The notes under the pieces were generated by a model. That model was not told the DNA's origin. It was given only the letters and a program-made list of their open reading frames with translations, and did no database searches. DNA of 5,364 nt, taken from the NCBI GenBank assembly GCA_002401545.1, contig NVTJ01000174.1:1-5364 (forward strand). The letters run 5' to 3'. How positions within the stretch are numbered: the first letter of the stretch is position 1; every line of letters starts with the position of its first letter. Shown here in pieces: positions 1 to 5,364 of this stretch. This DNA is from Alphaproteobacteria bacterium (GTDB taxonomy: Bacteria; Pseudomonadota; Alphaproteobacteria; Sphingomonadales; Emcibacteraceae). A program made the translations under genes and the position numbers.

Positions 1-370
1 TCAGTTTGATGAGCCCAAGTCCCATAACAATACCAGCCATATTCCAGTAAACATCCGCAATTGCGGGAGAGCGGGAAGGGATATAGACCTGTATCAACTG
101 AATGATGAGAGCCAGGAAGAAACCGGAAATAACAACTTTTGCATAGGGCGACTTATCCGGGCGGGAAGTCGTCAGACATGCAATACCAAAATAGCCAAAA
201 GGGATAAATAAAATAATATTACCTAGAATGTCACCGAGGGAAGTGAAGGGGGAGAAGCTGTTATATAATATGTCCCAACGTTCTGTCAGGCCATCGCTGA
301 AAGAGAATATGAAAGGAAATAATGAACCATAAATGATGGCACAGTTAGTCAAAATAAAGAGATTTTTCAC
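1..370 (-). CDS. VanZ-like family integral membrane protein, 3' part cut by window edge
   Basis: Reading leftward from a GTG at 370-368 gives 123 codons with no stop before the window edge, so the C-terminus is missing. The product is very hydrophobic, with membrane segments at about residues 4-22, 50-66, 76-96 and 105-123. The VanZ-type signature is visible: GDILGN (46-51), LFIPFG (54-59), then Q91/Q94, PSR (98-100), AD (105-106) and WNMAG (109-113). Known for the family: VanZ gives low-level teicoplanin resistance in enterococci, but most proteobacterial members have no proven role and many sit in exopolysaccharide or envelope loci. The start overlaps the stop of the beta-helix gene as GTGA, and GAGG (381-378) lies 7 nt upstream, so GTG is well supported. 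Translational coupling to the beta-helix gene is inferred. The family call is strong; the function is unknown. Confidence 0.85.
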   Translation of the reverse strand, partial: MKNLFILTNCAIIYGSLFPFIFSFSDGLTERWDILYNSFSPFTSLGDILGNIILFIPFGYFGIACLTTSRPDKSPYAKVVISGFFLALIIQLIQVYIPSRSPAIADVYWNMAGIVMGLGLIKL

Positions 371-1407
371 TTTCTTTCCTCATCTTGCTTGTCAACCGGC
401 CTTAATATATTGCGAAGTTTTTGTTTTACCCGGTTCCAGAAGCTGCCTTTGTTATTCTGGTCAGATTTTATTCGGGTTAATTTATTATCAAGGAGAAGAG
501 CAGCCACAGTCGAACGGTTATTCAACAGATTTGCCTTGCCCTCTTCATTAACAGCGGTATTGAATCTTATGGTCAGGGAATTTTCCTCATATCTCATACC
601 TTCTGTACCATAGCTGATCAATGAATTATTCTGGGCGCCTTTGTTTTTATAGAGATAGTTATTTTCGATAAGGGCATTGCCACCGTTTGGTATGTCAATG
701 AGATAGCTGGCCGAAATTTCACCTTCATCATAAACCCTGTTGTTTCTTATGATGGTATTCCAGGCGCGGCTTTTAATTGTATGACCATATTTTGCCCCGC
801 GAGAGACAGAATTCTCCATAACAAAGACAGAAATTGTCCCCACATAAATATTATGGGATAATTTTCCGGTGACAGCGTAATCCTGTCTGTTCCAGCTAAA
901 TTCAGAATTTTCTATGAACAAACTGATGTCCGGATTATTTCCGGTTAGAATTCCCATTTCATTGCCATGAAAATAGCAATTATCCAGCGTCAGAGAACCC
1001 CTCTGGAGTCGAATGCCGGCACCATTTTTATCGGGAACATGTGCACCGGAGAATTCAATGTTACGGATTGAGATGTTTTTCCCATTGATGACCCAAATGG
1101 CCTTGCCGCCCGGTATACGGCCCGTTGATTTCAGGTGAGCAAAACCATTCATCCCTTCCAGTATCAGATTATCCTGATTGATAACGCTATAGTCATTTTC
1201 ATAAATGCCGGCAACAATTTTTATGACATCGCCATTTTTAGCGCGCTTTATGGCCGTACTGGGCTTTTTGATGAGAAACTCAGGGCCGACCAGCCAGGTT
1301 TTGGCCTGCCCCGTGTAAGGGAGGCCAGAAAACAACACAACGGCCAGAAAAAAAAGGCCCGTGGACTGGAGAATCATTTTTTTTATTTTTTTTGATTGCA
1401 TCTTCAT
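367..1407 (-). CDS. Secreted right-handed parallel beta-helix repeat protein
   Basis: This 346-residue protein has a Sec signal peptide: basic KKIKK (6-10), a hydrophobic core at about 13-29, and probable cleavage after GQA (33-35). A pectate-lyase-like beta-helix follows, at about 45-310, built from short strands with repeated N-x-x turns such as NISIRNIEF (111-119), SLTLDNCYF (138-146), NTIIRNNRV (217-225) and ALIENNYLY (245-253). Conserved-looking blocks are NGAGIRLQRG (128-137), GILTGN (152-157), SHNIYVG (184-190), GHTIKSRA (208-215) and LIDIPNGGNA (236-245). These resemble a widespread proteobacterial family annotated only as right-handed beta-helix protein. The fold usually occurs in polysaccharide lyases, epimerases and hydrolases, but I cannot identify a catalytic site, so enzymatic activity is unproven. 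A basic tail follows at 312-346. The first ATG (1405-1407) has only a weak ribosome site; the ATG at codon 3 is an alternative. It is coupled to the VanZ-like gene and is visibly AT-richer than the rightward genes. Confidence 0.88.
   Translation of the reverse strand: MKMQSKKIKKMILQSTGLFFLAVVLFSGLPYTGQAKTWLVGPEFLIKKPSTAIKRAKNGDVIKIVAGIYENDYSVINQDNLILEGMNGFAHLKSTGRIPGGKAIWVINGKNISIRNIEFSGAHVPDKNGAGIRLQRGSLTLDNCYFHGNEMGILTGNNPDISLFIENSEFSWNRQDYAVTGKLSHNIYVGTISVFVMENSVSRGAKYGHTIKSRAWNTIIRNNRVYDEGEISASYLIDIPNGGNALIENNYLYKNKGAQNNSLISYGTEGMRYEENSLTIRFNTAVNEEGKANLLNNRSTVAALLLDNKLTRIKSDQNNKGSFWNRVKQKLRNILRPVDKQDEERK
378..381 (-). promoter_or_regulatory. Ribosome binding site for the VanZ-like gene
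   Basis: GAGG lies inside the last codons of the beta-helix gene, 7 nt before the GTG start. It decides the non-ATG start of the VanZ-like gene and supports coupled translation of the pair. Confidence 0.6.
1348..1393 (-). repeat. Three 8-nt homopolymer tracts in the signal-peptide codons
   Basis: On the coding (minus) strand there are A8 at 1393-1386, A8 at 1384-1377 (one T between them) and T8 at 1355-1348. They fall within codons 5-20 of the beta-helix gene, encoding S-K-K-I-K-K-M and L-F-F. Such tracts are prone to polymerase slippage; a one-base change in any of them would frameshift the gene right after its start. A role in on/off switching is speculative, because Lys and Phe codons in a signal peptide produce such runs by chance in AT-rich genes. 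Confidence 0.5.
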
Positions 1408-1419
1408 ATCTACTAATGG

Positions 1420-1435
1420 TTACATGTTTTTGTAA
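1420..1435. promoter_or_regulatory. Inverted repeat TTACA-N6-TGTAA in the divergent promoter gap (candidate operator)
   Basis: TTACA (1420-1424) and TGTAA (1431-1435) form a perfect 5-bp inverted repeat around a 6-nt centre. It sits 13 nt upstream of the beta-helix start and 60 nt upstream of the reductase start. The 16-bp spacing suits a dimeric regulator. The rest of the 88-nt gap is very AT-rich, with -10-like strings around 1462-1478, but I could not pick a convincing -35/-10 pair for either direction. No known factor is assigned, and a repeat this short can occur by chance. Confidence 0.25.
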
Positions 1436-1483
1436 ATGGGTATTTATTCAGGTTATCTTACTATATATTTTTTATAAAAAAAT

Positions 1484-1487
1484 GGAA
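1484..1487 (+). promoter_or_regulatory. Weak ribosome binding site for the reductase gene
   Basis: GGAA lies 8 nt before the ATG at 1496 and 11 nt before a second in-frame ATG at 1499. The spacing favours 1496, but either start is possible and they differ by one methionine. An out-of-frame ATG at 1482 reaches a stop after five codons. Confidence 0.35.
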
Positions 1488-1495
1488 TATGGGAT

Positions 1496-2533
1496 ATGAT
1501 GCAAAAACCAGTCACCACAGACATGATTATTATAGGAACAGGCCCGGTGGGCCTTTTTGCTGTTTTCGAGGCCGGTCTGCTGGGGCTGAAATGTCATCTG
1601 ATTGATAATCTGGATCGTCCGGGGGGACAATGTATCGAACTTTATCCTGAAAAACCCATTTATGATATTCCCTCCCGCCCGACAGTAACCGGTGCGCAGC
1701 TGGTAGATGATTTGATGATACAGGCAAGCCCGTTTGACCCGACCTTTCATCTTGGTCAGCAGGCCGAGGCCCTTGAAAAACAGGATAATGGCAATTGGCG
1801 GGTTGTCACCACCCGGGGGATTATTGTTGAGGCCCCGATTATCGTGGTCGCGGTGGGAGCGGGCAGCTTTGTTCCCAAAAAACCGCCTTTTAAAAAACGG
1901 GCGGAATTTGAGGAAAAATCCTTTGATTACGCGGTTCACAAAATGGAGAAATACCGGGATAGGAAACTTGTTATTGTGGGGGGCGGGGATTCGGCTCTTG
2001 ACTGGGCAATTAACCTGTCTCCCCTTGCGGAAAAAGTCACGCTGGTGCATCGGCGGGAAGAATTTCGCGGCGCTTATGATACCGTGCAACAGGTGCTTAA
2101 ACTGGCACAGGGCAAGGCACTGGATGTACAATATGGTAATGTCACGGATCTGATGGGCAAGGATGGCCAGCTTTCAGATGTGGAGATTACAACTTTGAAA
2201 GGCGACGTGATAAATATTGAATGTGATGTGATGCTGCCCTTCATGGGCCTGAAGGTCAAGTTGGGTCCCATTGCGGACTGGGGGCTTAATCTGGATAAAA
2301 AGCATGTGGAGGTTAATCATGAAACCTTTGAAACAACGCAGAGGGGTATTTATGCCATCGGTGATGTCTGTACTTATCCGGGCAAGATAAAATTAATCCT
2401 GACCGGATTTTATGAGGCTGCGGTTATGGCCCGCGCCGCCTTTAAATATGCCTTTCCTGATCGGAAAATGGCCGGTGGATATACCACAACCAATAGCGTG
2501 ATACAGGAGAGGCTTGGCGTTGCTGAAAAGTAA
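1496..2533 (+). CDS. Ferredoxin/flavodoxin-NADP+ reductase, thioredoxin-reductase-like (type 2 FNR)
   Basis: This is a cytoplasmic FAD flavoenzyme of 345 residues, the usual full length. It is expected to transfer electrons between NADPH and ferredoxin or flavodoxin (EC 1.18.1.2). Seen in order: N-terminal FAD Rossmann motif GTGPVG (14-19), RPGGQC (41-46), NADPH-binding Rossmann motif GGGDSALDW (162-170), HRREEFRG (185-192), whose arginine pair suits the NADPH 2'-phosphate, and the second FAD motif GIYAIGD (284-290). The thioredoxin-reductase CxxC is absent from the NADPH domain, and there is a C-terminal extension ending TTTNSVIQERLGV (330-342), as in YumC-type reductases and alphaproteobacterial FNRs. 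That separates it from a true thioredoxin reductase. It diverges from the beta-helix gene and stands 51 nt upstream of the PepSY gene, so it may have its own transcript or read into that operon. The physiological partner is not evident; no ferredoxin gene is in the window. Confidence 0.93.
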   Translation: MMQKPVTTDMIIIGTGPVGLFAVFEAGLLGLKCHLIDNLDRPGGQCIELYPEKPIYDIPSRPTVTGAQLVDDLMIQASPFDPTFHLGQQAEALEKQDNGNWRVVTTRGIIVEAPIIVVAVGAGSFVPKKPPFKKRAEFEEKSFDYAVHKMEKYRDRKLVIVGGGDSALDWAINLSPLAEKVTLVHRREEFRGAYDTVQQVLKLAQGKALDVQYGNVTDLMGKDGQLSDVEITTLKGDVINIECDVMLPFMGLKVKLGPIADWGLNLDKKHVEVNHETFETTQRGIYAIGDVCTYPGKIKLILTGFYEAAVMARAAFKYAFPDRKMAGGYTTTNSVIQERLGVAEK

Positions 2534-2584
2534 TTTACAGCAATATTCATCTTCTATTCAGCAGGGATGAGTTAAGTTTATATC

Positions 2585-3007
2585 ATGATGCGATATTACA
2601 AGATTTTTATCTGTGGTTTTATGGGGCTGTTGCTGATGGCAACGGGGACTTTTGCCATTGCGGCACAACAGGGTAAAACGGTTCATGGGAATCAGTATGC
2701 TTTCCAGAAAAAACGCCCGACAACACATGACAGTCTGGTGCGGCCCTCCGCCAAGAAGCAGTATTATCGTCAAAATACGGCGCGGGATGCCTTGAAATCA
2801 GGGCGAATTGTATCTTTGTCTGTGATCCGCAGGAAGATACAGAAAAAATACCCGGGAAAGATTGTAGATGTGAGATTAATCGAACCTATTTCCAGAACCA
2901 GGCCCTATATTTACAAGGTCAAGGTCCTCAGAAAAGATGGCAAATTGCTGGTACTTAAAATAAATGCGTCTAATGCCAGAATCGTTGGCGTGAAAGGGAA
3001 TAAATAA
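2585..3007 (+). CDS. Small periplasmic PepSY-domain protein (FeuN-like position)
   Basis: The 140-residue precursor has a signal peptide with a hydrophobic core at about 7-25 and probable cleavage near AIA-A (24-27). A basic linker (30-66) is followed by a PepSY-like domain at about 68-137: ARDALKSGRIVSLSVI (66-81), KKYPGKIVDVRLIE (87-100), YIYKVKVLRKDGK (108-120) and LKINASNARIVGV (124-136). This is the pattern of PepSY proteins encoded next to two-component genes. The mature part carries 29 K/R but only 5 D/E, so it is strongly basic. Its stop (TAA 3005-3007) shares one base with the regulator ATG, so the two are almost certainly co-translated. By position and architecture it corresponds to small periplasmic modulators such as FeuN of Sinorhizobium, which restrains the FeuQ kinase; that role here is inference. 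The start is ATGATG (2585 or 2588), and no strong ribosome site is visible. A TTTACA at 2534-2539 with TATTCA at 2555-2560 is only a poor promoter candidate (15-nt spacer). Confidence 0.82.
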   Translation: MMRYYKIFICGFMGLLLMATGTFAIAAQQGKTVHGNQYAFQKKRPTTHDSLVRPSAKKQYYRQNTARDALKSGRIVSLSVIRRKIQKKYPGKIVDVRLIEPISRTRPYIYKVKVLRKDGKLLVLKINASNARIVGVKGNK

Positions 3008-3681
3008 TGCGCTTGCTACTTGTTGAAGATGACCCTGACCTGTCCCGTCAGATGAAAACCATACTGGAGGGGGATGGTTATGCGGTTGATGTCTCCGCAG
3101 ACGGCGAGGATGGCCATTTTCTGGGGGAAACGGAAAGCTATGATGCGATTGTCCTTGATCTGGGACTGCCCATAATGGATGGGATCAGCGTGCTGACCAA
3201 ATGGCGGCAGGCAGGGATATTAACCCCTGTCCTGATATTGACGGCACGGGATGGCTGGTCCGAAAAGGTGGCCGGGCTTGACGCCGGAGCCGATGATTAT
3301 GTGACGAAACCCTTCAAGATTGAAGAAGTTCTGGCACGGGTGCGGGCCTTGATCAGACGTTCTGCCGGGCAGGCGTCTCCGGAACTTCATTGTGGCACGG
3401 TAACCCTGAATACCAATAGCAGCAAGGTGACAGTGGATGGCACGCCCATTCGCCTGACGGCACAGGAATATAAGCTTCTGGCCTATCTGATGCATCATCC
3501 TGAAAAAATTATTTCCCGGACAGAATTGACCGAACATATCTATGATCAGGATTTTGACCGTGATTCAAATACCATTGAGGTTTTTGTCACCCGGGTAAGG
3601 AAAAAACTCGGGGTCAATATTATAAATACAATTCGGGGTTTGGGATATCAGCTTGTCGAGTCAAAAGAACAAAATACCTAA
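3007..3681 (+). CDS. OmpR/PhoB-family response regulator, PhoP/FeuP-like
   Basis: This 224-residue cytoplasmic transcription factor has an intact receiver domain (1-118): acidic pair D8/D9, phosphoacceptor D51 in LDLGLP (50-55), T79 in LTAR, and K101 in YVTKPF (98-103). The winged-helix DNA-binding domain (about 126-217) shows LTAQEYKLLAYL (150-161), TELTEHIYD (172-180), the recognition-helix region SNTIEVFVTRVRKKLG (187-202) and the wing TIRGLGYQL (208-216). The stretch from LTARDGW to RALIRRSAG (78-121) is strikingly like enterobacterial PhoP, so a PhoP/FeuP-type regulator is the best subgroup call. The ATG overlaps the PepSY stop by one base (TAATG), and AAAGGGA (2993-2999) gives a good ribosome site 7 nt upstream. 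The 3' end overlaps the kinase start by 29 nt. Target genes cannot be read from the sequence; envelope genes nearby are possible. Confidence 0.95.
   Translation: MRLLLVEDDPDLSRQMKTILEGDGYAVDVSADGEDGHFLGETESYDAIVLDLGLPIMDGISVLTKWRQAGILTPVLILTARDGWSEKVAGLDAGADDYVTKPFKIEEVLARVRALIRRSAGQASPELHCGTVTLNTNSSKVTVDGTPIRLTAQEYKLLAYLMHHPEKIISRTELTEHIYDQDFDRDSNTIEVFVTRVRKKLGVNIINTIRGLGYQLVESKEQNT
3642..3645 (+). promoter_or_regulatory. Ribosome binding site supporting a TTG start for the kinase
   Basis: GGGA inside the regulator's GLGYQ codons lies 7 nt before the TTG at 3653. It supports that start over the next in-frame ATG at 3710, which would remove the basic residues before the first membrane segment and has no well-spaced ribosome site. 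Confidence 0.5.
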
Positions 3682-5023
3682 GGGTAACAGGTCGTTATGG
3701 TTTCGACTGATGTCATACTCTGCTGTTTGGACGCTTTTTGCCCTGATGTTTGGCGGCTATCTTCTGTCACTCACTTTTAAGGAAACCATTGAAAATAATT
3801 TTGATGAGCGGTTGAATGGTTTACTGGAAAATCTGATCGGCATCAGCGACAGTGATGCTGAGGGCCAGATCAGTTTTTACCGGGCAATGGCTGATTCAAG
3901 ATTTGAGCAGCCCTATTCCGGCTGGTACTGGCAGGTTTCGACGCCGGAGAAAGAACCTCTCAGATCAAGATCCCTGTGGGATCAAAGTCTGGAGCCTGAT
4001 TATGATGCCTCAGCTTATCAGACCCGCTATGGCATCGTTGCCGGGCCGGAAAACCAAAAGCTCAGACTGGTGGAAAGAGATATTATCATTCCCGGAAATG
4101 CAACTGTTTTTCGTTTTAGCGTCGCCATCGACCGGACGGAAATCAGGGAACAGCTTGACCGTTTTGATAATATTCTGATTTATTCCCTCAGCGCCCTTGG
4201 TTTAGGGCTGATCGTGGCGTCGTTTCTTCAGGTTTATCTGGGCCTGAAACCATTGCGCAATATCCGCCGTTCCCTGTCCAGAATCCGCACCGGGGCAGAC
4301 GCCCATCTGCCGGGAGATTTCCCCACAGAAATACAACCCCTTGCCGATGAAATGAATGCGCTTCTGGATCATAATAACCAGATTGTTGAACGTTCCCGCA
4401 CCCAGGTGGGAAATCTGGCTCATGCGCTGAAAACGCCATTGGCGGTGTTGTTAAATGAGTCGGAGTTGCATCAGGGACAATTGTCTGATGTGGTGGCAAA
4501 GCAGTCGGAGATGATGCGGCGGCAGGTGGAGCATTATCTGCGCCGGGCACGGGTGGCCGCCAGCAGCAAAATCATCACCAGCCGCACAGAGATTTTACCG
4601 GTGTTAAAGGATTTTTGCCGCCTTATGAGCAAAATCCACAAAGACAAGCAGTTTATCATGCGGGACAGTGATCAGAAATCGCCGTTATTTTTCCGGGGCG
4701 AACGGCAGGATCTGGAGGAAATGGTGGGCAATCTGATTGAAAATGCCGCGAAATGGTCAGACAGCAGAGTGACGATTTTATGTGAGCGGCAGGGGGAAAA
4801 AATTATGATTCAGGTGGCGGATGATGGCCCGGGTATTGATAAAAAGGCCCGGGACAGTGTTTTTATGCGCGGGGAACGTCTGGATGAAAATACGCCCGGT
4901 ACGGGCCTTGGGCTGTCCATTGTAAAAGATCTGTCGGGGTTATATGGCGGGAAAATCAGTCTTCTGGATAATGAGCCCCACGGACTTTTGGCCCGACTTT
5001 CCCTGCCTGCGGCAACATCCTAG
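3653..5023 (+). CDS. Membrane sensor histidine kinase, PhoQ/FeuQ-like
   Basis: This 456-residue partner of the preceding regulator starts at TTG. Domains in order: a cytoplasmic basic N-terminus, membrane segment 1 (about 20-41), a periplasmic sensor (about 42-172), membrane segment 2 (about 174-196), a HAMP linker (about 197-243), a dimerisation/phosphoacceptor helix with H257 in GNLAHALKTPLAVL (253-266), and a HATPase. The HATPase has an N-box with N360 and N364 (GNLIENAAKWS), a G1 box DDGPGI (390-395) and a G2 box GTGLGLSIV (416-424). All key catalytic residues are present. The AHALKTPLAVL H-box is of the PhoQ type rather than the commoner HExRTPL. The sensor has 24 D/E against 15 K/R and so is acidic, opposite to the basic PepSY protein. 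I do not see a PhoQ-like continuous acidic cluster, so Mg2+ sensing is not supported. It should autophosphorylate H257 and exchange phosphate with D51 of the regulator. The signal is unknown. Confidence 0.94.
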   Translation: MSSQKNKIPKGNRSLWFRLMSYSAVWTLFALMFGGYLLSLTFKETIENNFDERLNGLLENLIGISDSDAEGQISFYRAMADSRFEQPYSGWYWQVSTPEKEPLRSRSLWDQSLEPDYDASAYQTRYGIVAGPENQKLRLVERDIIIPGNATVFRFSVAIDRTEIREQLDRFDNILIYSLSALGLGLIVASFLQVYLGLKPLRNIRRSLSRIRTGADAHLPGDFPTEIQPLADEMNALLDHNNQIVERSRTQVGNLAHALKTPLAVLLNESELHQGQLSDVVAKQSEMMRRQVEHYLRRARVAASSKIITSRTEILPVLKDFCRLMSKIHKDKQFIMRDSDQKSPLFFRGERQDLEEMVGNLIENAAKWSDSRVTILCERQGEKIMIQVADDGPGIDKKARDSVFMRGERLDENTPGTGLGLSIVKDLSGLYGGKISLLDNEPHGLLARLSLPAATS

Positions 5024-5037
5024 AATTATTTCCATAA

Positions 5038-5065
5038 CTGAACCCTTCATTCATGGGCGGTTCAG
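5038..5065 (+). terminator. Inverted repeat after the kinase gene, possible weak terminator
   Basis: CTGAACC (5038-5044) and GGTTCAG (5059-5065) form a perfect 7-bp stem with a 14-nt loop, 14 nt after the kinase stop. A pyrimidine-rich stretch follows, but the only real T-run (5084-5088) is 18 nt after the stem. This is atypical for an intrinsic terminator; it could instead be a transcript-stabilising hairpin or an operator. Confidence 0.35.
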
Positions 5066-5069
5066 CTGT

Positions 5070-5104
5070 CCTGTTCTATTCTGTTTTTATAACAAGAGAA
5101 CAGG
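5070..5104 (+). promoter_or_regulatory. Hairpin that would cover the lipoprotein ribosome binding site
   Basis: CCTGTTCT (5070-5077) pairs perfectly with AGAACAGG (5097-5104). Inside, TGTT (5082-5085) can pair with AACA (5091-5094), giving an 8-bp stem, a small internal loop, a 4-bp stem and a 5-nt loop. The right arm includes AGG of the AGGGA ribosome site (5102-5106), so in RNA it could block initiation. A -10-like TATAAC (5088-5093) lies in the loop with no good -35. If transcription starts just after it, the left arm is not in the RNA and the hairpin is irrelevant; the repeat could then be a DNA operator. Confidence 0.35.
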
Positions 5105-5106
5105 GA
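5102..5106 (+). promoter_or_regulatory. Ribosome binding site deciding the lipoprotein start
   Basis: AGGGA ends 6 nt before the ATG at 5113. The in-frame ATG at 5107 directly abuts AGGGA and would depend on the weaker AAGAGAA at 5094-5100, so 5113 is preferred. Confidence 0.55.
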
Positions 5107-5112
5107 ATGATT

Positions 5113-5364
5113 ATGAGAAAAACAAAAACAGCCCTTATTTTGGCAGGCCTATTGACACTCACCGCATGTGAACCGGGATCAAAGCAGGGATTCGGAACAT
5201 TGCTCGGCGCCATTGGTGGCGCAGCAGTGGGCTCTGCCATTGGTGATAATGGCGACGGCACGACCCATTTCTTTGCCGTGGCGGCAGGGGCCCTGGCCGG
5301 GGCGGCCATTGGCAGCAGCATTGGCCGGTCCCTGGATGAGGCGGACCGCCGGGCTATGGAGCAA
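5113..5364 (+). CDS. Glycine-zipper outer-membrane lipoprotein (17 kDa surface antigen-like), cut by window edge
   Basis: The first 84 codons are present, and the frame is open at the right edge. The N-terminus MRKTKTALILAGLLTLTAC is a lipoprotein signal peptide with lipobox LTAC, lipidated at Cys19. Glu at +2 means no Asp inner-membrane retention signal, so outer-membrane sorting is expected. Residues about 25-73 form two glycine-zipper hairpin segments: GTLLGAIGGAAVGSAIG (28-44) and AVAAGALAGAAIGSSIG (54-70), followed by RSLDEADRRAMEQ (71-83), counting the initiator ATG at 5113 as residue 1. This matches the Rickettsia 17-kDa-antigen/glycine-zipper 2TM family, which is common in proteobacterial outer membranes and often called a surface antigen. 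Members are linked to outer-membrane integrity; a precise molecular role is not established. The gene follows the kinase after 89 nt with its own ribosome site, so it may be a separate transcript or a read-through gene, and it is a candidate target of the adjacent system (inference). Confidence 0.85.
   Translation, partial: MRKTKTALILAGLLTLTACEPGSKQGFGTLLGAIGGAAVGSAIGDNGDGTTHFFAVAAGALAGAAIGSSIGRSLDEADRRAMEQ

Noticed and set aside
1..370. Calling the VanZ-like gene a glycopeptide-resistance gene
   Set aside because: There is no other van gene nearby, and family membership alone does not imply resistance, least of all in a bacterium with an outer membrane.
333..613. Short plus-strand open frames opposite the 3' end of the beta-helix gene
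   Set aside because: Two mutually overlapping frames lie antisense to a well-supported coding region and show no motif; the first also overlaps the VanZ-like start.
1472..2131. 219-codon open frame on the minus strand opposite the reductase gene
   Set aside because: It lies antisense to a clearly conserved flavoenzyme, has low-complexity composition rich in H, N, F and R, and shows no recognisable domain or ribosome site. It is a shadow frame.
1734..2153. 139-codon plus-strand frame inside the reductase gene
   Set aside because: It is an out-of-frame overlap with the reductase, with Arg/Pro/Leu-rich junk composition and no motifs.
1496..2533. Reading the flavoenzyme as thioredoxin reductase
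   Set aside because: The redox-active CxxC of the NADPH domain is absent, and the C-terminal extension is that of ferredoxin-NADP+ reductases.
3220..3537. 105-codon minus-strand frame opposite the response regulator
   Set aside because: It is antisense to an intact regulator gene and has no domain or initiation signal.
4188..4550. 120-codon minus-strand frame opposite the kinase
   Set aside because: It is Pro/Ala/His-rich antisense translation of the HAMP and H-box region, with no independent support.
3653..5023. Calling the kinase a true Mg2+-sensing PhoQ
   Set aside because: The H-box and partner are PhoQ/PhoP-like, but the sensor lacks an obvious continuous acidic cluster, and an upstream PepSY gene points to the FeuPQ type.

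Overview
The window looks like chromosomal DNA from an alphaproteobacterium of moderate GC content. The support is a thioredoxin-reductase-like ferredoxin-NADP+ reductase with the C-terminal tail seen in alphaproteobacterial members, a PepSY protein joined to a PhoP/PhoQ-like (FeuP/FeuQ-like) two-component pair, and a 17-kDa-antigen-type glycine-zipper lipoprotein. No genus can be named from this sequence. I see no tRNA, rRNA, CRISPR array, transposase or integrase.

Layout: there is one leftward unit and a rightward series, diverging from an AT-rich gap at 1408-1495. Leftward, a secreted right-handed beta-helix protein (1407-367) is translationally coupled through a 4-nt GTGA overlap to a VanZ-like membrane protein (370-1), which runs off the left edge. 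Rightward come a ferredoxin/flavodoxin-NADP+ reductase (1496-2533), then after 51 nt a tight three-gene cassette. The cassette consists of a small, strongly basic periplasmic PepSY protein (2585-3007), an OmpR/PhoB-type response regulator (3007-3681, 1-nt overlap) and a membrane sensor kinase (3653-5023, 29-nt overlap, TTG start). After an 89-nt gap containing two inverted repeats, a glycine-zipper outer-membrane lipoprotein begins at 5113 and runs off the right edge.

Working together: the PepSY-regulator-kinase cassette is the most coherent system. It has the same order and architecture as the rhizobial feuN-feuP-feuQ type of locus, in which a small periplasmic protein restrains an envelope-stress kinase. 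The charge of the PepSY protein (29 K/R against 5 D/E in the mature part) is opposite to that of the acidic sensor domain, which fits a direct periplasmic interaction (inference). The beta-helix/VanZ pair looks like an uncharacterised cell-surface unit, possibly tied to polysaccharide. Its signal-peptide codons contain three 8-nt homopolymer tracts. The flanking lipoprotein is a plausible envelope gene and possibly a target of the two-component system, but nothing in the sequence proves that.
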